This document shows, in pieces, positions 47,341 through 55,986 of a DNA stretch of 64,000 nucleotides. The number at the start of each line of letters is the position of its first letter. The first letter of the stretch is position 1. Source of the DNA: Bradyrhizobiaceae bacterium PARB1 (GTDB taxonomy: Bacteria; Pseudomonadota; Alphaproteobacteria; Rhizobiales; Xanthobacteraceae); assembly GCA_002256345.1 (NCBI GenBank), contig NKIY01000001.1, positions 620,001-684,000 of the forward strand, written 5' to 3'. Below the pieces are notes generated by a model that was given only the letters and a program-made list of their open reading frames with translations, ran no database searches and was not told the origin of the DNA. The position numbers were made by a program, and so were the translations under genes.

Positions 47341-47547
47341 ATGAGCCCTCGGGCCGATGCTCACACTCGAACGAATAACGTTATCCATGCAGCGTTCACG
47401 CCCAAGGCCGTGGATGGTGGCAAGGCGAGGATCAAGCGGCAACGAGACCTGAAGTTCAGGCTGCCGGGCCCGCCAGTGCGCGATGTGGCCGATGATCTGA
47501 TGTTGCCCACTGTCGATTCGGCGCCGTGCGAGATGCCGGTTGGGTAA
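47341..47547 (+). CDS. late-region hypothetical protein, 68 aa
   Basis: A 68-residue basic protein (MSPRADAHTRTNNVIHAAFT; DGGKARIKRQRDLKFRLPGP). It starts after GGATATCGG and its end overlaps the HNH gene by 8 bp. First gene of the late module. Not recognised. Confidence 0.6.
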   Translation: MSPRADAHTRTNNVIHAAFTPKAVDGGKARIKRQRDLKFRLPGPPVRDVADDLMLPTVDSAPCEMPVG

Positions 47548-47887
47548 GCCGCTCGATCGACGCGCCCGGAACCGTGAGTACGACAGCAAGCGCAGGGAAG
47601 AGAAGCCCTACCGTAACTGGTACAAGCTCAGGCGATGGCAGGTCATTCGCGATGTGCAGTTGGCAAAGCAGCCGCTATGCGAGCGCTGCCTTGCTAAGAT
47701 GCCTCAGTTCATCACGCCTGCCACAGTGTGCCACCACACCATCAAGCACGATGGCGATCCTATCATTTTCTGGGGTGGCCCCTTCGCATCGTCGTGCAAG
47801 GACTGTCACGACGTGGATGAGCAACGCATCGAGCATGGTGGAAGCGCAAGGCAAGCCGTCGGTGACGATGGTTGGCCGGTGGGGTAG
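47540..47887 (+). CDS. HNH endonuclease linked to terminase
   Basis: A 115-residue HNH nuclease starting with TTG. The zinc and catalytic residues are CERC (47, 50), VCHHTIKH (His65-His66) and CKDCH (86-90). HNH proteins placed directly before the small terminase are a hallmark of phages that package by cos cleavage, where they assist the terminase. The gap of 99 bp that follows contains a 12-bp palindrome and may include the cos site. Confidence 0.9.
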   Translation: MGKPLDRRARNREYDSKRREEKPYRNWYKLRRWQVIRDVQLAKQPLCERCLAKMPQFITPATVCHHTIKHDGDPIIFWGGPFASSCKDCHDVDEQRIEHGGSARQAVGDDGWPVG

Positions 47888-47888
47888 G

Positions 47889-47900
47889 CCCCCCGGGGGG
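47889..47900. other. perfect palindrome CCCCCCGGGGGG, candidate cos-region element
   Basis: A 12-bp perfect palindrome in the 99-bp gap between HNH and small terminase. GC-rich symmetric sequences are typical of cohesive-end sites, and position fits. Evidence is positional only. Confidence 0.3.
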
Positions 47901-47986
47901 TAGTCGAGAATTCTTCAACGATTTCAGCCGGGACCGGCGCCCAAGTCGAACGTCAATTTCCGCAGGTTTTGAGGTGGGGGGTCTAG

Positions 47987-48481
47987 GTGGGTAAGCGAGG
48001 TCCGAAGCCGAAGCTGTCGGCGCTCGACAAGCTTGAGGGAAACCCTGGCAAACGAGTGATCGAGGAGAGCGGCATCGAGGCACTTGGTGAACCGTTCACT
48101 CCTGAACATCTGTCTGACGACGCTCGCGGCTGCATCGAGGCAATCAAGATGTCGATGCCGGCTGGTGTCTATTCTGCTCTCGACAGTTTCATCCTTTCGG
48201 CGTTCGCGACTGCCTGGGCGCTGCACAAGCTGGCGGCCCACAAGATCAATGATCCGGCTTTCGAACACATCATCGAGGTGGGTGATAACGGCGCGCAGGC
48301 GCAAAGCCCATGGCTCGCAATCCTAAACAAGCAGGCCGCGCTGATGGCGACGCTCGGCGATCGTCTCGGGTTGGATCCGAAAAGCCGCGCCGCGCTCAAA
48401 CTGCCGGGCGCCAAGCAGCGCAAAAGCAAGTTCGCCGGTCTGCTCGGGCAGACCGGATCATCGCCTTCATTGAGCAGTTAA
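47987..48481 (+). CDS. terminase small subunit (P27 family)
   Basis: A 164-residue protein starting with GTG (MGKRGPKPKLSALDKLEGNP, the typical P27-type beginning GKRGPKP with L-x-G-N-P). The helical middle (ALDSFILSAFATAWALHKLA; SPWLAILNKQAALMATLGDR) and the ending LGLDPKSRAALKL match the family. It recognises phage DNA for packaging. The last 172 bp overlap the start of the large subunit in another frame. Confidence 0.93.
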   Translation: MGKRGPKPKLSALDKLEGNPGKRVIEESGIEALGEPFTPEHLSDDARGCIEAIKMSMPAGVYSALDSFILSAFATAWALHKLAAHKINDPAFEHIIEVGDNGAQAQSPWLAILNKQAALMATLGDRLGLDPKSRAALKLPGAKQRKSKFAGLLGQTGSSPSLSS

Positions 48482-49995
48482 AGGTCCCATCAGGTGAAGG
48501 GCAGGGTGGTCGGTTTCTACTACGCGAGTGGCAAAAGCGCTTCATTCGTGACATCTACGAGCCGCACGGTGTTGATGGTCGCCGGCGTGTCCGTCGAGCC
48601 ATCCTCTCGATCGCACGAAAGAATGGCAAGACGGCACTGATTGCCGCGCTGGTGCTGGTCCATCTGGTCGGGCCTGAATCGGTCCAGAACGGTGAAATCT
48701 ACTCTGCGGCCAACGATCGCGAGCAGGCCGCGCAGGTGTTCAAGGTCGCAGCGCAGATAGTGCGCGCGGATCCTGAGCTGAGCGACCTGCTGAAGGTCGT
48801 CGACTCCACCAAGCACATCGCGTGCTTTGCGAACGGTTCCTTTTACAAGGCGATGTCGGCCGAGGCCGGCACCAAACACGGTCTCAACCCGACCTTCGTC
48901 ATCTTCGACGAGCTGGCGCAGGCCAAGAACCGGGAACTCTACGACGTCCTCGACACCTCGATGGGGGCGCGCTCCGAACCGCTCTTCATCGTGATCTCGA
49001 CGCAGTCGAACGATCCCGAGCATATCCTGTCGAAGTTGATCGACGACGGCAGGGAAGCCAAAGACCCGACGATCGTGTGTCACCTCTATGAGGTGCCGGA
49101 GGACTGCAAGGACATCTTCGATCCGAAGGTGTGGAAGAAGGCAAACCCTGCGCTCGGTGATTTCCGATCGTTGGCCGATCTCAAAGCGATCGCCGACAAG
49201 GCGATGCGCATGCCGGCAGAGGAACCGAAGTTTCGGAACCTCTATCTTAATCAACGCGTGGCGCCAATCGCTTCGTTGATTTCGCGCGCGGAATGGACCG
49301 CGTGCGCTGGTGAAGCTGCCTTTGAGCCGAAGGAAGAAGTCTATCTTTCGCTTGACATGTCCGCCGTCGTCGACTTGACGGCGCTGGTCATGGGAAGCGC
49401 TGGCGACAAGACGAAGGTCAGACCCTTCGTCTGGAAGCCTCAAGAATTGCTTCGTGAGCATAGCGATCGCGATTTCGGGGCCGGCAATAACCGGTACGGG
49501 CAGTGGCACAAGGAAGGCCACTTGCTGGTGTCTCCCGGGCGATCAATCGACCCCGCCGTGGTAGCGCTGAAGATCGCCGAGCTGGTGAAGGAATACAAAG
49601 TCCTCGGCCTTGCCTACGATCGGTGGCGCATCGCTGATCTGCTTCGTGAGTTCGATCGCATCGGTCTCGCGGCATGGGAGGATAAGGGCGGGGATAAGCC
49701 GGGGTCCGGCCTGCGTCTCATCCCGTGGGGCCAGGGTTTCAGAGACATGGCTCCCGCGATCGATGCCCTTGAGCTGGCGGTCATAGACCGGAGTCTGGTG
49801 CAGCCTGCGAACCCGGTTCTGACCTGGGCGATGGCCAACGCTGTTGCGACCATGGATCCCGCCGGCAATCGTAAGCTCGACAAAGATAAGGCGCGCTTCC
49901 GCATCGACCCTGCGGTGGCACTCACGATGATGGTCGGCCTCAAGTCGCGCGACGCTAAGAAGGCAGCGCCGACCTTCCAGATGTTGTTCATCTAA
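48310..49995 (+). CDS. terminase large subunit
   Basis: A 561-residue packaging motor. The ATPase part has Walker A in SIARKNGKTALIAAL (101-113) and Walker B FVIFDEL (197-202). The nuclease part includes YLSLDMSAVVDLTALV near 340-355 and DYDRW-like GLAYDRWRIADLL. Family Terminase_1/YmfN of HK97-like phages. The only in-frame start upstream of the conserved ADRIIAFIEQL is ATG 48310, which forces a 172-bp overlap with the small subunit gene. All motifs are intact. Confidence 0.95.
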   Translation: MARNPKQAGRADGDARRSSRVGSEKPRRAQTAGRQAAQKQVRRSARADRIIAFIEQLKVPSGEGQGGRFLLREWQKRFIRDIYEPHGVDGRRRVRRAILSIARKNGKTALIAALVLVHLVGPESVQNGEIYSAANDREQAAQVFKVAAQIVRADPELSDLLKVVDSTKHIACFANGSFYKAMSAEAGTKHGLNPTFVIFDELAQAKNRELYDVLDTSMGARSEPLFIVISTQSNDPEHILSKLIDDGREAKDPTIVCHLYEVPEDCKDIFDPKVWKKANPALGDFRSLADLKAIADKAMRMPAEEPKFRNLYLNQRVAPIASLISRAEWTACAGEAAFEPKEEVYLSLDMSAVVDLTALVMGSAGDKTKVRPFVWKPQELLREHSDRDFGAGNNRYGQWHKEGHLLVSPGRSIDPAVVALKIAELVKEYKVLGLAYDRWRIADLLREFDRIGLAAWEDKGGDKPGSGLRLIPWGQGFRDMAPAIDALELAVIDRSLVQPANPVLTWAMANAVATMDPAGNRKLDKDKARFRIDPAVALTMMVGLKSRDAKKAAPTFQMLFI

Positions 49996-50006
49996 GGATT
50001 CACGAC

Positions 50007-51968
50007 ATGAACCGTGCATATGCAATCCTCACCGTGAAGGCGGTGGAGGAAGACAAGCGCGTCATCCGAGGAACTGCCACCACACCGAGCCCTGACCGTG
50101 TCGGAGACATCGTCGAGCCGCTCGGTGTCGAATTCAAGAACCCGATGCCCTTGCTGCATCAGCACGACTCGCGCGCGCCGGTAGGCACGGTCCGCTTCGA
50201 CAAGCCGACGAAAGACGGCATCACGTTCGAGGCACAGCTCCCGACCATCACCGAACCTGGCGCTTTAAAAGATCGGATCGATACAGCGTGGGGCGAAGTG
50301 AAGGCCGGCCTTGTCAGCGCCGTCTCGATCGGCTTCAGCCCTCTCGAATATTCCCGGATGGAAGATGGCGGCTACCGCTACATCCGAAGCGAAGTTCTCG
50401 AGCTCTCGCTCGTGACCGTGCCGGCAAATGCCGACTGCACGATCTCTCTCGTCAAGTCACTCGATGTCGCTCAGCGGGCCGCGTCAGGCCAGCCGCCAGA
50501 TGACATCGAACCGAAACCTCCCGCGCCTGGGAAAAAGATCAACCCCGTAGTCAAGGCCCAGGAGGCCAAAACGATGAAGAAGACCGTTGCTGAGCAGATT
50601 TCTGCTTTCGAAGCCACGCGCCAGGCCAAGTCGGCCCGGATGCTGGAGATCATGGATGGCGCGGCGGAGAAGGGCGAGACCCTCGATGCCGCGTTGACCG
50701 ACGAGTACGATGGGCTCGAAGCCGAAATCAAATCGGTGGACGCGCATCTCGTTCGTCTGCGCGCACTTGAAGAAGCCAACAAGAAGTCCGCGGCTCCGGT
50801 CGATGGCACGACCACGCAGCGCGCCGCCGAAAGCCGCAGCGGTGTCACCGTTCTGTCGGTGAAATCCAATCTGCCGGCCGGCACCGCGTTCACCCGCTAT
50901 GCCATGGCGCTCGCGCTCGGCAAGGGCAACCTGATGCAGTCGGCAGAGATAGCCAAGGGCTGGCACGACAGCACGCCCGAAGTCGAAACCGTGCTGAAGG
51001 CTGCGGTTGCCGCTGGCAACACCACGGACACCGCCTGGGCCAAGCCGTTGGTCGAATACCAGAACATGGCGTCGGAATTCGCCGAGCTGCTGCGCCCGCA
51101 GACTATCATCGGTCGCATCCCCGGCCTTCGCCGCGTGCCCTTCAACATCAAGATCCCGCGTCAGACCTCCGGCTCGTCCGCGAGCTGGGTGGGCGAGGGT
51201 GCTCCGAAGCCCGTGTCCGCGCTGGCGTTCGACAAGATCGAGCTCGGCATGACCAAGCTTGCTGGCATCGTCGTGCTGACCGAGGAATTGGTCCGAGCGT
51301 CCAATCCGGCGGCCGAAGCCATTGTCCGTCAGGATCTGTCCGACACCATCATCCAGACGATGGATCGTGACTTCGTGAACCCGGCCAAGGCGGCCGATGC
51401 CGGCGTGTCGCCCGCGTCGATCACCAACGGCGTAACGCCGGTCGTTGCCAGCGGCACCACAGCGGATCATGTGCGCGCGGACGTGCGCGCGCTACTCGCC
51501 AAGTTCATCACCGCGAACATGTCCCTCTCGGGTGCGGTGTGGATCATGAGCGAGCGTCGTGCTTTGGGTCTCGCGATGATGCTCAACGCTCTCGGCCAGC
51601 CGGAATTCCCCGGCCTGGAGATCAACGGCACGTCCGGCGGCACGTTCTTCAACCTGCCTGTGGTGCTGTCTGAGAACGTCACCGCCAACCCCGGCACCGG
51701 TTCGCCGCTGGTCGGCGCCGGCGATCGCATCATCCTGGCGAAGGCGAACGAGATCCTCCTCGCCGACGATGGTCAGGTCATGCTCGACGCCAGCAACCAG
51801 GCGTCGCTGCAGATGGATAGTGCCCCGACCAATCCGCCGGTGGCGGCCACGGTGATGGTGTCGCTGTGGCAGATGAACCTGGTCGGCATCCGCGCCGAGC
51901 GCTTCATCAACTGGTCCAAGCGCCGCGCCGGCGCCGTCCAGTACATCGACAGCGCCAATTACGCCTGA
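50007..51968 (+). CDS. fused HK97-type prohead protease and major capsid protein
   Basis: A 653-residue polypeptide. Residues 1 to about 150 are a prohead protease: His in LLHQHDSRAPVG (51/53), Ser107 in SAVSIGF and LELSLVTVPAN as the third conserved strand. Residues 190-300 are a coiled-coil delta-like region (LTDEYDGLEAEIKSVDAHLV). Residues 300-653 are an HK97-fold capsid (FAELLRPQTIIGRIPGLRRV; KIELGMTKLAGIVVLTEEL; GIRAERFINWSKRRAGAVQY). An internal ATG at 50574 (residue 190) has a full AGGAGG site, so free capsid precursor can also be made. It lies between large terminase and portal. Confidence 0.93.
   Translation: MNRAYAILTVKAVEEDKRVIRGTATTPSPDRVGDIVEPLGVEFKNPMPLLHQHDSRAPVGTVRFDKPTKDGITFEAQLPTITEPGALKDRIDTAWGEVKAGLVSAVSIGFSPLEYSRMEDGGYRYIRSEVLELSLVTVPANADCTISLVKSLDVAQRAASGQPPDDIEPKPPAPGKKINPVVKAQEAKTMKKTVAEQISAFEATRQAKSARMLEIMDGAAEKGETLDAALTDEYDGLEAEIKSVDAHLVRLRALEEANKKSAAPVDGTTTQRAAESRSGVTVLSVKSNLPAGTAFTRYAMALALGKGNLMQSAEIAKGWHDSTPEVETVLKAAVAAGNTTDTAWAKPLVEYQNMASEFAELLRPQTIIGRIPGLRRVPFNIKIPRQTSGSSASWVGEGAPKPVSALAFDKIELGMTKLAGIVVLTEELVRASNPAAEAIVRQDLSDTIIQTMDRDFVNPAKAADAGVSPASITNGVTPVVASGTTADHVRADVRALLAKFITANMSLSGAVWIMSERRALGLAMMLNALGQPEFPGLEINGTSGGTFFNLPVVLSENVTANPGTGSPLVGAGDRIILAKANEILLADDGQVMLDASNQASLQMDSAPTNPPVAATVMVSLWQMNLVGIRAERFINWSKRRAGAVQYIDSANYA
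50560..50576 (+). promoter_or_regulatory. internal ribosome site and start codon for capsid-only product
   Basis: AGGAGG (50560-50565), an 8-bp spacer and an in-frame ATG (50574) lie at the protease-capsid boundary. Initiation here would give a 464-residue protein beginning MKKTVAEQISAFEATRQ, the normal start of a delta-domain capsid precursor. Confidence 0.7.
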
Positions 51969-52028
51969 TTGGCGTGAGCATTAGCGGCGGGCTTCGGCCC
52001 GCCGCTTCCTTTCCATGCGAGGTGCGAC

Positions 52029-52277
52029 ATGAAGCTGATTGCGACGAAAGCCATGCTGTTCGGAGGTCGTGACCTCAAGGTTGGCGACGAATTCGAAGCC
52101 AACGATCGCGATGCACGGGTCCTCAAAGCCATCCGTAAGGCCAAGGATGTTGCGGAGTCTGCGCCGGAGATCCCGAAGCAGCCGCGTGATCCCTTGGACC
52201 ATGATGGCGATGGCAAGAAGGGCGGCAGCGTGAAGGGCGCCAAATACAAGCGCCGCGATATGCAGGTCGAGGACTGA
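52029..52277 (+). CDS. small head-region protein, 82 aa
   Basis: An 82-residue protein. The first half (MKLIATKAMLFGGRDLKVGD; EFEANDRDARVLKAIRKAKD) resembles small phage proteins found after the capsid gene. The second half is charged and contains DPLDHDGDGKKGG, a calcium-loop-like motif. It lies between capsid and portal. Confidence 0.75.
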   Translation: MKLIATKAMLFGGRDLKVGDEFEANDRDARVLKAIRKAKDVAESAPEIPKQPRDPLDHDGDGKKGGSVKGAKYKRRDMQVED

Positions 52278-52280
52278 CGC

Positions 52281-53687
52281 TTGAAGATTTTCGGGCTCAC
52301 GCTTTTCGAACAGAAGGCGGTGCGGGCCAACGGCACTTTGCTGCCCGTCAATAGCCGTGCGGGCTGGTTTGGGTCCGTTCTGGAAAGCTTCACCGGTGCG
52401 TGGCAGCGGAACGTCGAGGTCAAGCTCGACACGGTCCTAACCTATAGCACCGTGTTTCGCTGTATCAGCCTTATCTCGTCCGACGTCTCCAAGATGCGGA
52501 TGAAGTTGGTCGAGTTGACGGACGGAATCTGGAACGAGACGTCGAGCCCTTCCTTCACACCTGTTCTGACCAAGCCGAACCGGTATCAAAACCGAATTCA
52601 GTTCTTCGCAAGCTGGATCATCTCGAAGCTTGTTTGGGGCAACGCTTACATCCTGCTCGAGCGGGACGCTCGCAAGGTGGTTGTCCGGATGTATGTGCTC
52701 GACCCGACCATGGTGACGCCGTTGGTGGCGCCGGATGGCGCGGTCTATTATCAGCTCAAGCGAGACGACCTCGCAGGTATCCCGGCTGACGCTGTGGCTG
52801 TGCCGGCAAGCGAAATTATCCACGATCGTTGGAACACACTCTTCCATCCGCTGGTCGGGCTTTCGCCGATCTACGCATGCGGGATCTCGGCCATTCAAGG
52901 CCTGAAGATCAAGAACAATTCTGCGGTGTTCTTTGGTAATGGCTCACAGCCTGGCGGTGTTCTGACCGCGCCCGGTGCGATCGGCGACGATACGGCTGCT
53001 CGGTTGAAGGCGCACTGGGAGGCAAACTATTCCGGCGCCAACGTGGGAAAGGTTGCGGTTCTCGGCGATGGCCTCAAGTTTGAGGCGATGGCGATGAAGG
53101 CGGTCGATGCGCAACTCATCGAGCAGCTGAAGTGGACCGCCGAGGATGTTTGCTCTTGTTTTGGCGTCCCGGCGTATATGGCTGGTGTCGGCGCTGCGCC
53201 GCTAAACAACAACGTAGCCGCTCTTTCGCAGCAGTATTATTCGCAGTGCCTTCAGGTCCACATCGAGTCCATCGAGCTCTGTCTCGATGAAGCCCTCGGT
53301 CTTCCGGTTGTCCAAGGACACATCTACGGCGCTGAATTCGAACTGGACGACCTGATCCGCATGGATGCGGCGACCCAGATCGAGGCGCTGGCTAAAGCGG
53401 TCGGCGGCTCGATCATGACGCCGAATGCCGCGCTGAAGAAGATGAACCAGCGTCCGGTCGCCGGCGGCGATACGATTTACATGCAGCAGCAAAACTACAG
53501 CCTCGCTGCCTTGAACAAGCGCGACGCCAGCGATGATCCGTTCGGAACGAAGTCTTCCGCGCCGCCCGCAGCACCCATGCCGGCCGCGAACGACGAGGAC
53601 ATCGACCCGGAGGCCGCCAAACAGCTGGCCGCATGGATGATGCAGAAGTCGCTCGACGCCCAGCCGCCGCTGAAGCTCGCCGCCTAA
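52281..53687 (+). CDS. portal protein (HK97 family)
   Basis: A 468-residue portal starting with TTG (MKIFGLTLFEQKAVRANGTL). Family features: VLTYSTVFRCISLISSDVSK, then PVLTKPNRYQNRIQFFASWI, NAYILLERDARKVV, PASEIIHDRWNTLFHPLVGL and NNSAVFFGNGSQPGGVL. It ends with an Ala/Pro-rich acidic tail. The dodecameric ring joins head, terminase and tail. In most HK97-like phages the portal precedes protease and capsid; here it follows them. Confidence 0.94.
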   Translation: MKIFGLTLFEQKAVRANGTLLPVNSRAGWFGSVLESFTGAWQRNVEVKLDTVLTYSTVFRCISLISSDVSKMRMKLVELTDGIWNETSSPSFTPVLTKPNRYQNRIQFFASWIISKLVWGNAYILLERDARKVVVRMYVLDPTMVTPLVAPDGAVYYQLKRDDLAGIPADAVAVPASEIIHDRWNTLFHPLVGLSPIYACGISAIQGLKIKNNSAVFFGNGSQPGGVLTAPGAIGDDTAARLKAHWEANYSGANVGKVAVLGDGLKFEAMAMKAVDAQLIEQLKWTAEDVCSCFGVPAYMAGVGAAPLNNNVAALSQQYYSQCLQVHIESIELCLDEALGLPVVQGHIYGAEFELDDLIRMDAATQIEALAKAVGGSIMTPNAALKKMNQRPVAGGDTIYMQQQNYSLAALNKRDASDDPFGTKSSAPPAAPMPAANDEDIDPEAAKQLAAWMMQKSLDAQPPLKLAA

Positions 53688-53705
53688 TCGGTCAAGGGAT
53701 TCAAC

Positions 53706-55049
53706 ATGAACCATCGTGACATTGCCGTCCTCATGGAGGGCATTGCGCCTGTCCTGCGCGGCTATGTCGAGCGAGCATTTGAGCCGATCGGTGTCCGTCT
53801 TGCTGCCGTCGAAAATCGGCTGAACGATCTCCCACAGCAGATGGCACTCCCGGAAGTCGATCCACTCATGATCTTGCGGCTCGTGCAGGAGGAAGTCGCC
53901 AAGATCCCACCAGCGCCGGCCGGGCGCGACGTCGATCCCAAGACTGTCGCCTCGCTTGTTGCTGCGGAGGTGGCCAAACTGCCGCCAGCTGAGCCGGGCA
54001 AGGATGCTGACCCCGATGTGCTGAAGCAGATGATCGATGAGGCGGTTGCTGCCCTTCCGGCGCCGGTACCGGGCAAGGACGCTGATCCCGCTCTCATCGC
54101 GGAGCTCGTCGAGCGAGCCGTCGCCGCGCTTCCGCCAGCAAAGGATGGCGAGCCTGGCCCAGCCGGCGACAGCGTGACAGTCGATCAGCTTGCACCGCTT
54201 GTGGCGGAAGAAGTGGCCAAGGCCGTCGCGGGCCTCCCGGTTCCGCCAGCCGGCAAGGACGCTGATCCCGCTCTCATCGCGGAGCTCGTCGAGCGAGCCG
54301 TCGCCGCGCTTCCGCCAGCAAAGGATGGCGAGCCTGGCCCAGCCGGCGACAGCGTGACAGTCGATCAACTTGCACCGCTTGTGGCGGAAGAAGTGGCCAA
54401 GGCCGTCGCGGGCCTCCCGGTTCCGCCAGCCGGCAAAGACGCTGATCCCGAGCTCGTGGCGCGCATGGTGGCTGCAGCAGTTACCGAAGCGGTCGCGGCA
54501 TTGCCGGCACCGCGCGATGGTAAGGACGGGCGCGATGGCGTCGGTGTTGCCGGCGCCTTTATCGATCGCTCTGGCGAATTGACCGTCACGCTGTCCGATG
54601 GTGCCATGAAGTCGCTCGGTTTGATCGTGGGCAAGGATGGCCAGCCGGGCGAGGCCGGCAAGGATGGTGAGCCCGGCCGCGATGGTGCCGATGGGCTTGG
54701 CTTCGAAGACATGTCGATCGAGCACGACGGCGAACGCGGGTTTGTCCTGCGGTTCGAGCGTGGACAGATCAAAAAGGAATTCCCGTTCACCATCCCATCG
54801 GTCATCGATCGCGGTGTCTGGCGCGAAGGGCAGTATCAGAAGGGCGATGGAGCCACTTGGGCCGGGTCATTCTTCATTGCGCAGCGCGACACGACCGATA
54901 AACCCGAGACTTCGGACGCCTGGCGTCTCTCAGTCAAGCGCGGACGCGATGGCAAAGACGGCAAGCCGGGCGAGCGTGGTCCAGACGGTCTGCCAGGGAA
55001 AGCTGGTCGTGATCTAACGCAGGTCGGTGCGGACGGTGCGAAATGGTAG
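53706..55049 (+). CDS. collagen-like repeat protein of the head-tail region
   Basis: A 447-residue low-complexity protein. Residues 45-260 consist of repeated units of the type P-x-x-P-G-K-D-A-D-P followed by a helical stretch (LIAELVERAVAALPPAKDGE). Collagen-like Gly-x-y runs appear in GKDGQPGEAGKDGEPGRDGA and near the C-terminus (GKDGKPGERGPDGLPGKAG). Between them lies a compact beta-rich segment (YQKGDGATWAGSFFIAQRDT) like carbohydrate-binding modules on phage decoration or fibre proteins. A 180-bp internal duplication is nearly perfect. Probably a trimeric surface or whisker protein. Confidence 0.8.
   Translation: MNHRDIAVLMEGIAPVLRGYVERAFEPIGVRLAAVENRLNDLPQQMALPEVDPLMILRLVQEEVAKIPPAPAGRDVDPKTVASLVAAEVAKLPPAEPGKDADPDVLKQMIDEAVAALPAPVPGKDADPALIAELVERAVAALPPAKDGEPGPAGDSVTVDQLAPLVAEEVAKAVAGLPVPPAGKDADPALIAELVERAVAALPPAKDGEPGPAGDSVTVDQLAPLVAEEVAKAVAGLPVPPAGKDADPELVARMVAAAVTEAVAALPAPRDGKDGRDGVGVAGAFIDRSGELTVTLSDGAMKSLGLIVGKDGQPGEAGKDGEPGRDGADGLGFEDMSIEHDGERGFVLRFERGQIKKEFPFTIPSVIDRGVWREGQYQKGDGATWAGSFFIAQRDTTDKPETSDAWRLSVKRGRDGKDGKPGERGPDGLPGKAGRDLTQVGADGAKW
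54072..54431 (+). repeat. tandem duplication, two 180-bp units
   Basis: 54072-54251 and 54252-54431 differ at one base by my reading (a silent G/A in GATCAG/GATCAA). Each unit encodes 60 residues from GKDADPALIAELVERAV to AGLPVPPA. A diverged third unit begins at 54432. The near identity indicates recent duplication or ongoing homogenisation. Confidence 0.9.
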
Positions 55050-55366
55050 ACCTAGTGACCGTTGAAGAGGCGAATGATCATCTTCGGCTCGATCTCGAAG
55101 GGAACGATGATGAGTTCGATGACGAGCGACTGCCCGATCTCGAATTGAAAATCGCTCAGGCCTCCGACATTGTCGTCGGATACCTGAAGAAGCCCGACAA
55201 TACATGGACGGCTCAGTCGGTTCCGCCGGCAATCAAAGCTGCCACGCTCTTGGTGCTTTCCGCTTTATGGGAAGACCGTGAGGGTACCGGTGACGGCGAT
55301 TTCCTTCGCCCGGATGGCGCCGTAGCTCGCCTGCTTGTCCGCCACAGAGATCCGGCGATCGCATGA
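55043..55366 (+). CDS. head-tail connector (gp6-like)
   Basis: A 107-residue protein (MVDLVTVEEANDHLRLDLEG; DLELKIAQASDIVVGYLKKP; AIKAATLLVLSALWEDREGT) with the pattern of phage gp6-like DNA-packaging/connector proteins: an N-terminal VT-x-E-E-A-x-x-H-L-R-x-D and an amphipathic helical core. It overlaps the preceding gene by 7 bp and the next by 4 bp. Confidence 0.88.
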   Translation: MVDLVTVEEANDHLRLDLEGNDDEFDDERLPDLELKIAQASDIVVGYLKKPDNTWTAQSVPPAIKAATLLVLSALWEDREGTGDGDFLRPDGAVARLLVRHRDPAIA

Positions 55367-55986
55367 GGCCGGTTTGGTTTCCGGATTGGCCTGGGCACGA
55401 TTGCCTGATCGTCGCGTCCGGTCCCAGCGCAGTTGAGCAACCTATTGCCGCTGCGCGCGGCCGGTGCAAGGCGATTGTAATCAACAACAGCTGGTGGCTC
55501 GCCCCTTGGGCTGAAATCCTCTATGCCTGCGACGCCGAATGGTGGCAGTCCGGGAATGGAAACGACTTCGCTGGATTGAAGGTCAGCCGTTCACACCATC
55601 CCGGCGTCATGCAGGTGCGCCTGCGGCCAGATGGCGAGGCGTGGTGCAACCGCATCCTTATGGATGAGATGGGTGAGATCGGCGCCGGCGGCTCAAGTTG
55701 TTTCCAGGCGCTCAATCTGGCGGTTCAGTTTGGGTGTCGGAGGATTGCACTTGTCGGGTGTGATGCTCGTATCGACAAAGGCAAGCACTGGCATCCCGAT
55801 CACGGCGGCCGTCTCAAGAATCCAGTTCAGCAAACTGCTGACATCTGGGTGAGGTCATTCCAGGCGGCGGCTCAGGATCTGGTCGCGCTCGGTGTCGAGG
55901 TCACAAACTGCTCGCCAGATAGCGCGATCAACGCGTTTGTGAAGGCGCCTCTCGCGCATTGGATTGATGGGTGCTCGAATGGCTAA
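55363..55986 (+). CDS. phage protein of the DUF115-like / norphogenetic type
   Basis: A 207-residue protein beginning RPVWFPDWPGHDCLIVASGP. The IVASGPS loop followed by VINNSWWLAPWAEILYACD and the later RRIALVGCDARIDKG fit a Rossmann-like nucleotide- or sugar-binding fold seen in DUF115 proteins and in phage genes often labelled norphogenetic. Its place among connector genes is typical. Biochemical function is not known. Confidence 0.7.
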   Translation: MRPVWFPDWPGHDCLIVASGPSAVEQPIAAARGRCKAIVINNSWWLAPWAEILYACDAEWWQSGNGNDFAGLKVSRSHHPGVMQVRLRPDGEAWCNRILMDEMGEIGAGGSSCFQALNLAVQFGCRRIALVGCDARIDKGKHWHPDHGGRLKNPVQQTADIWVRSFQAAAQDLVALGVEVTNCSPDSAINAFVKAPLAHWIDGCSNG

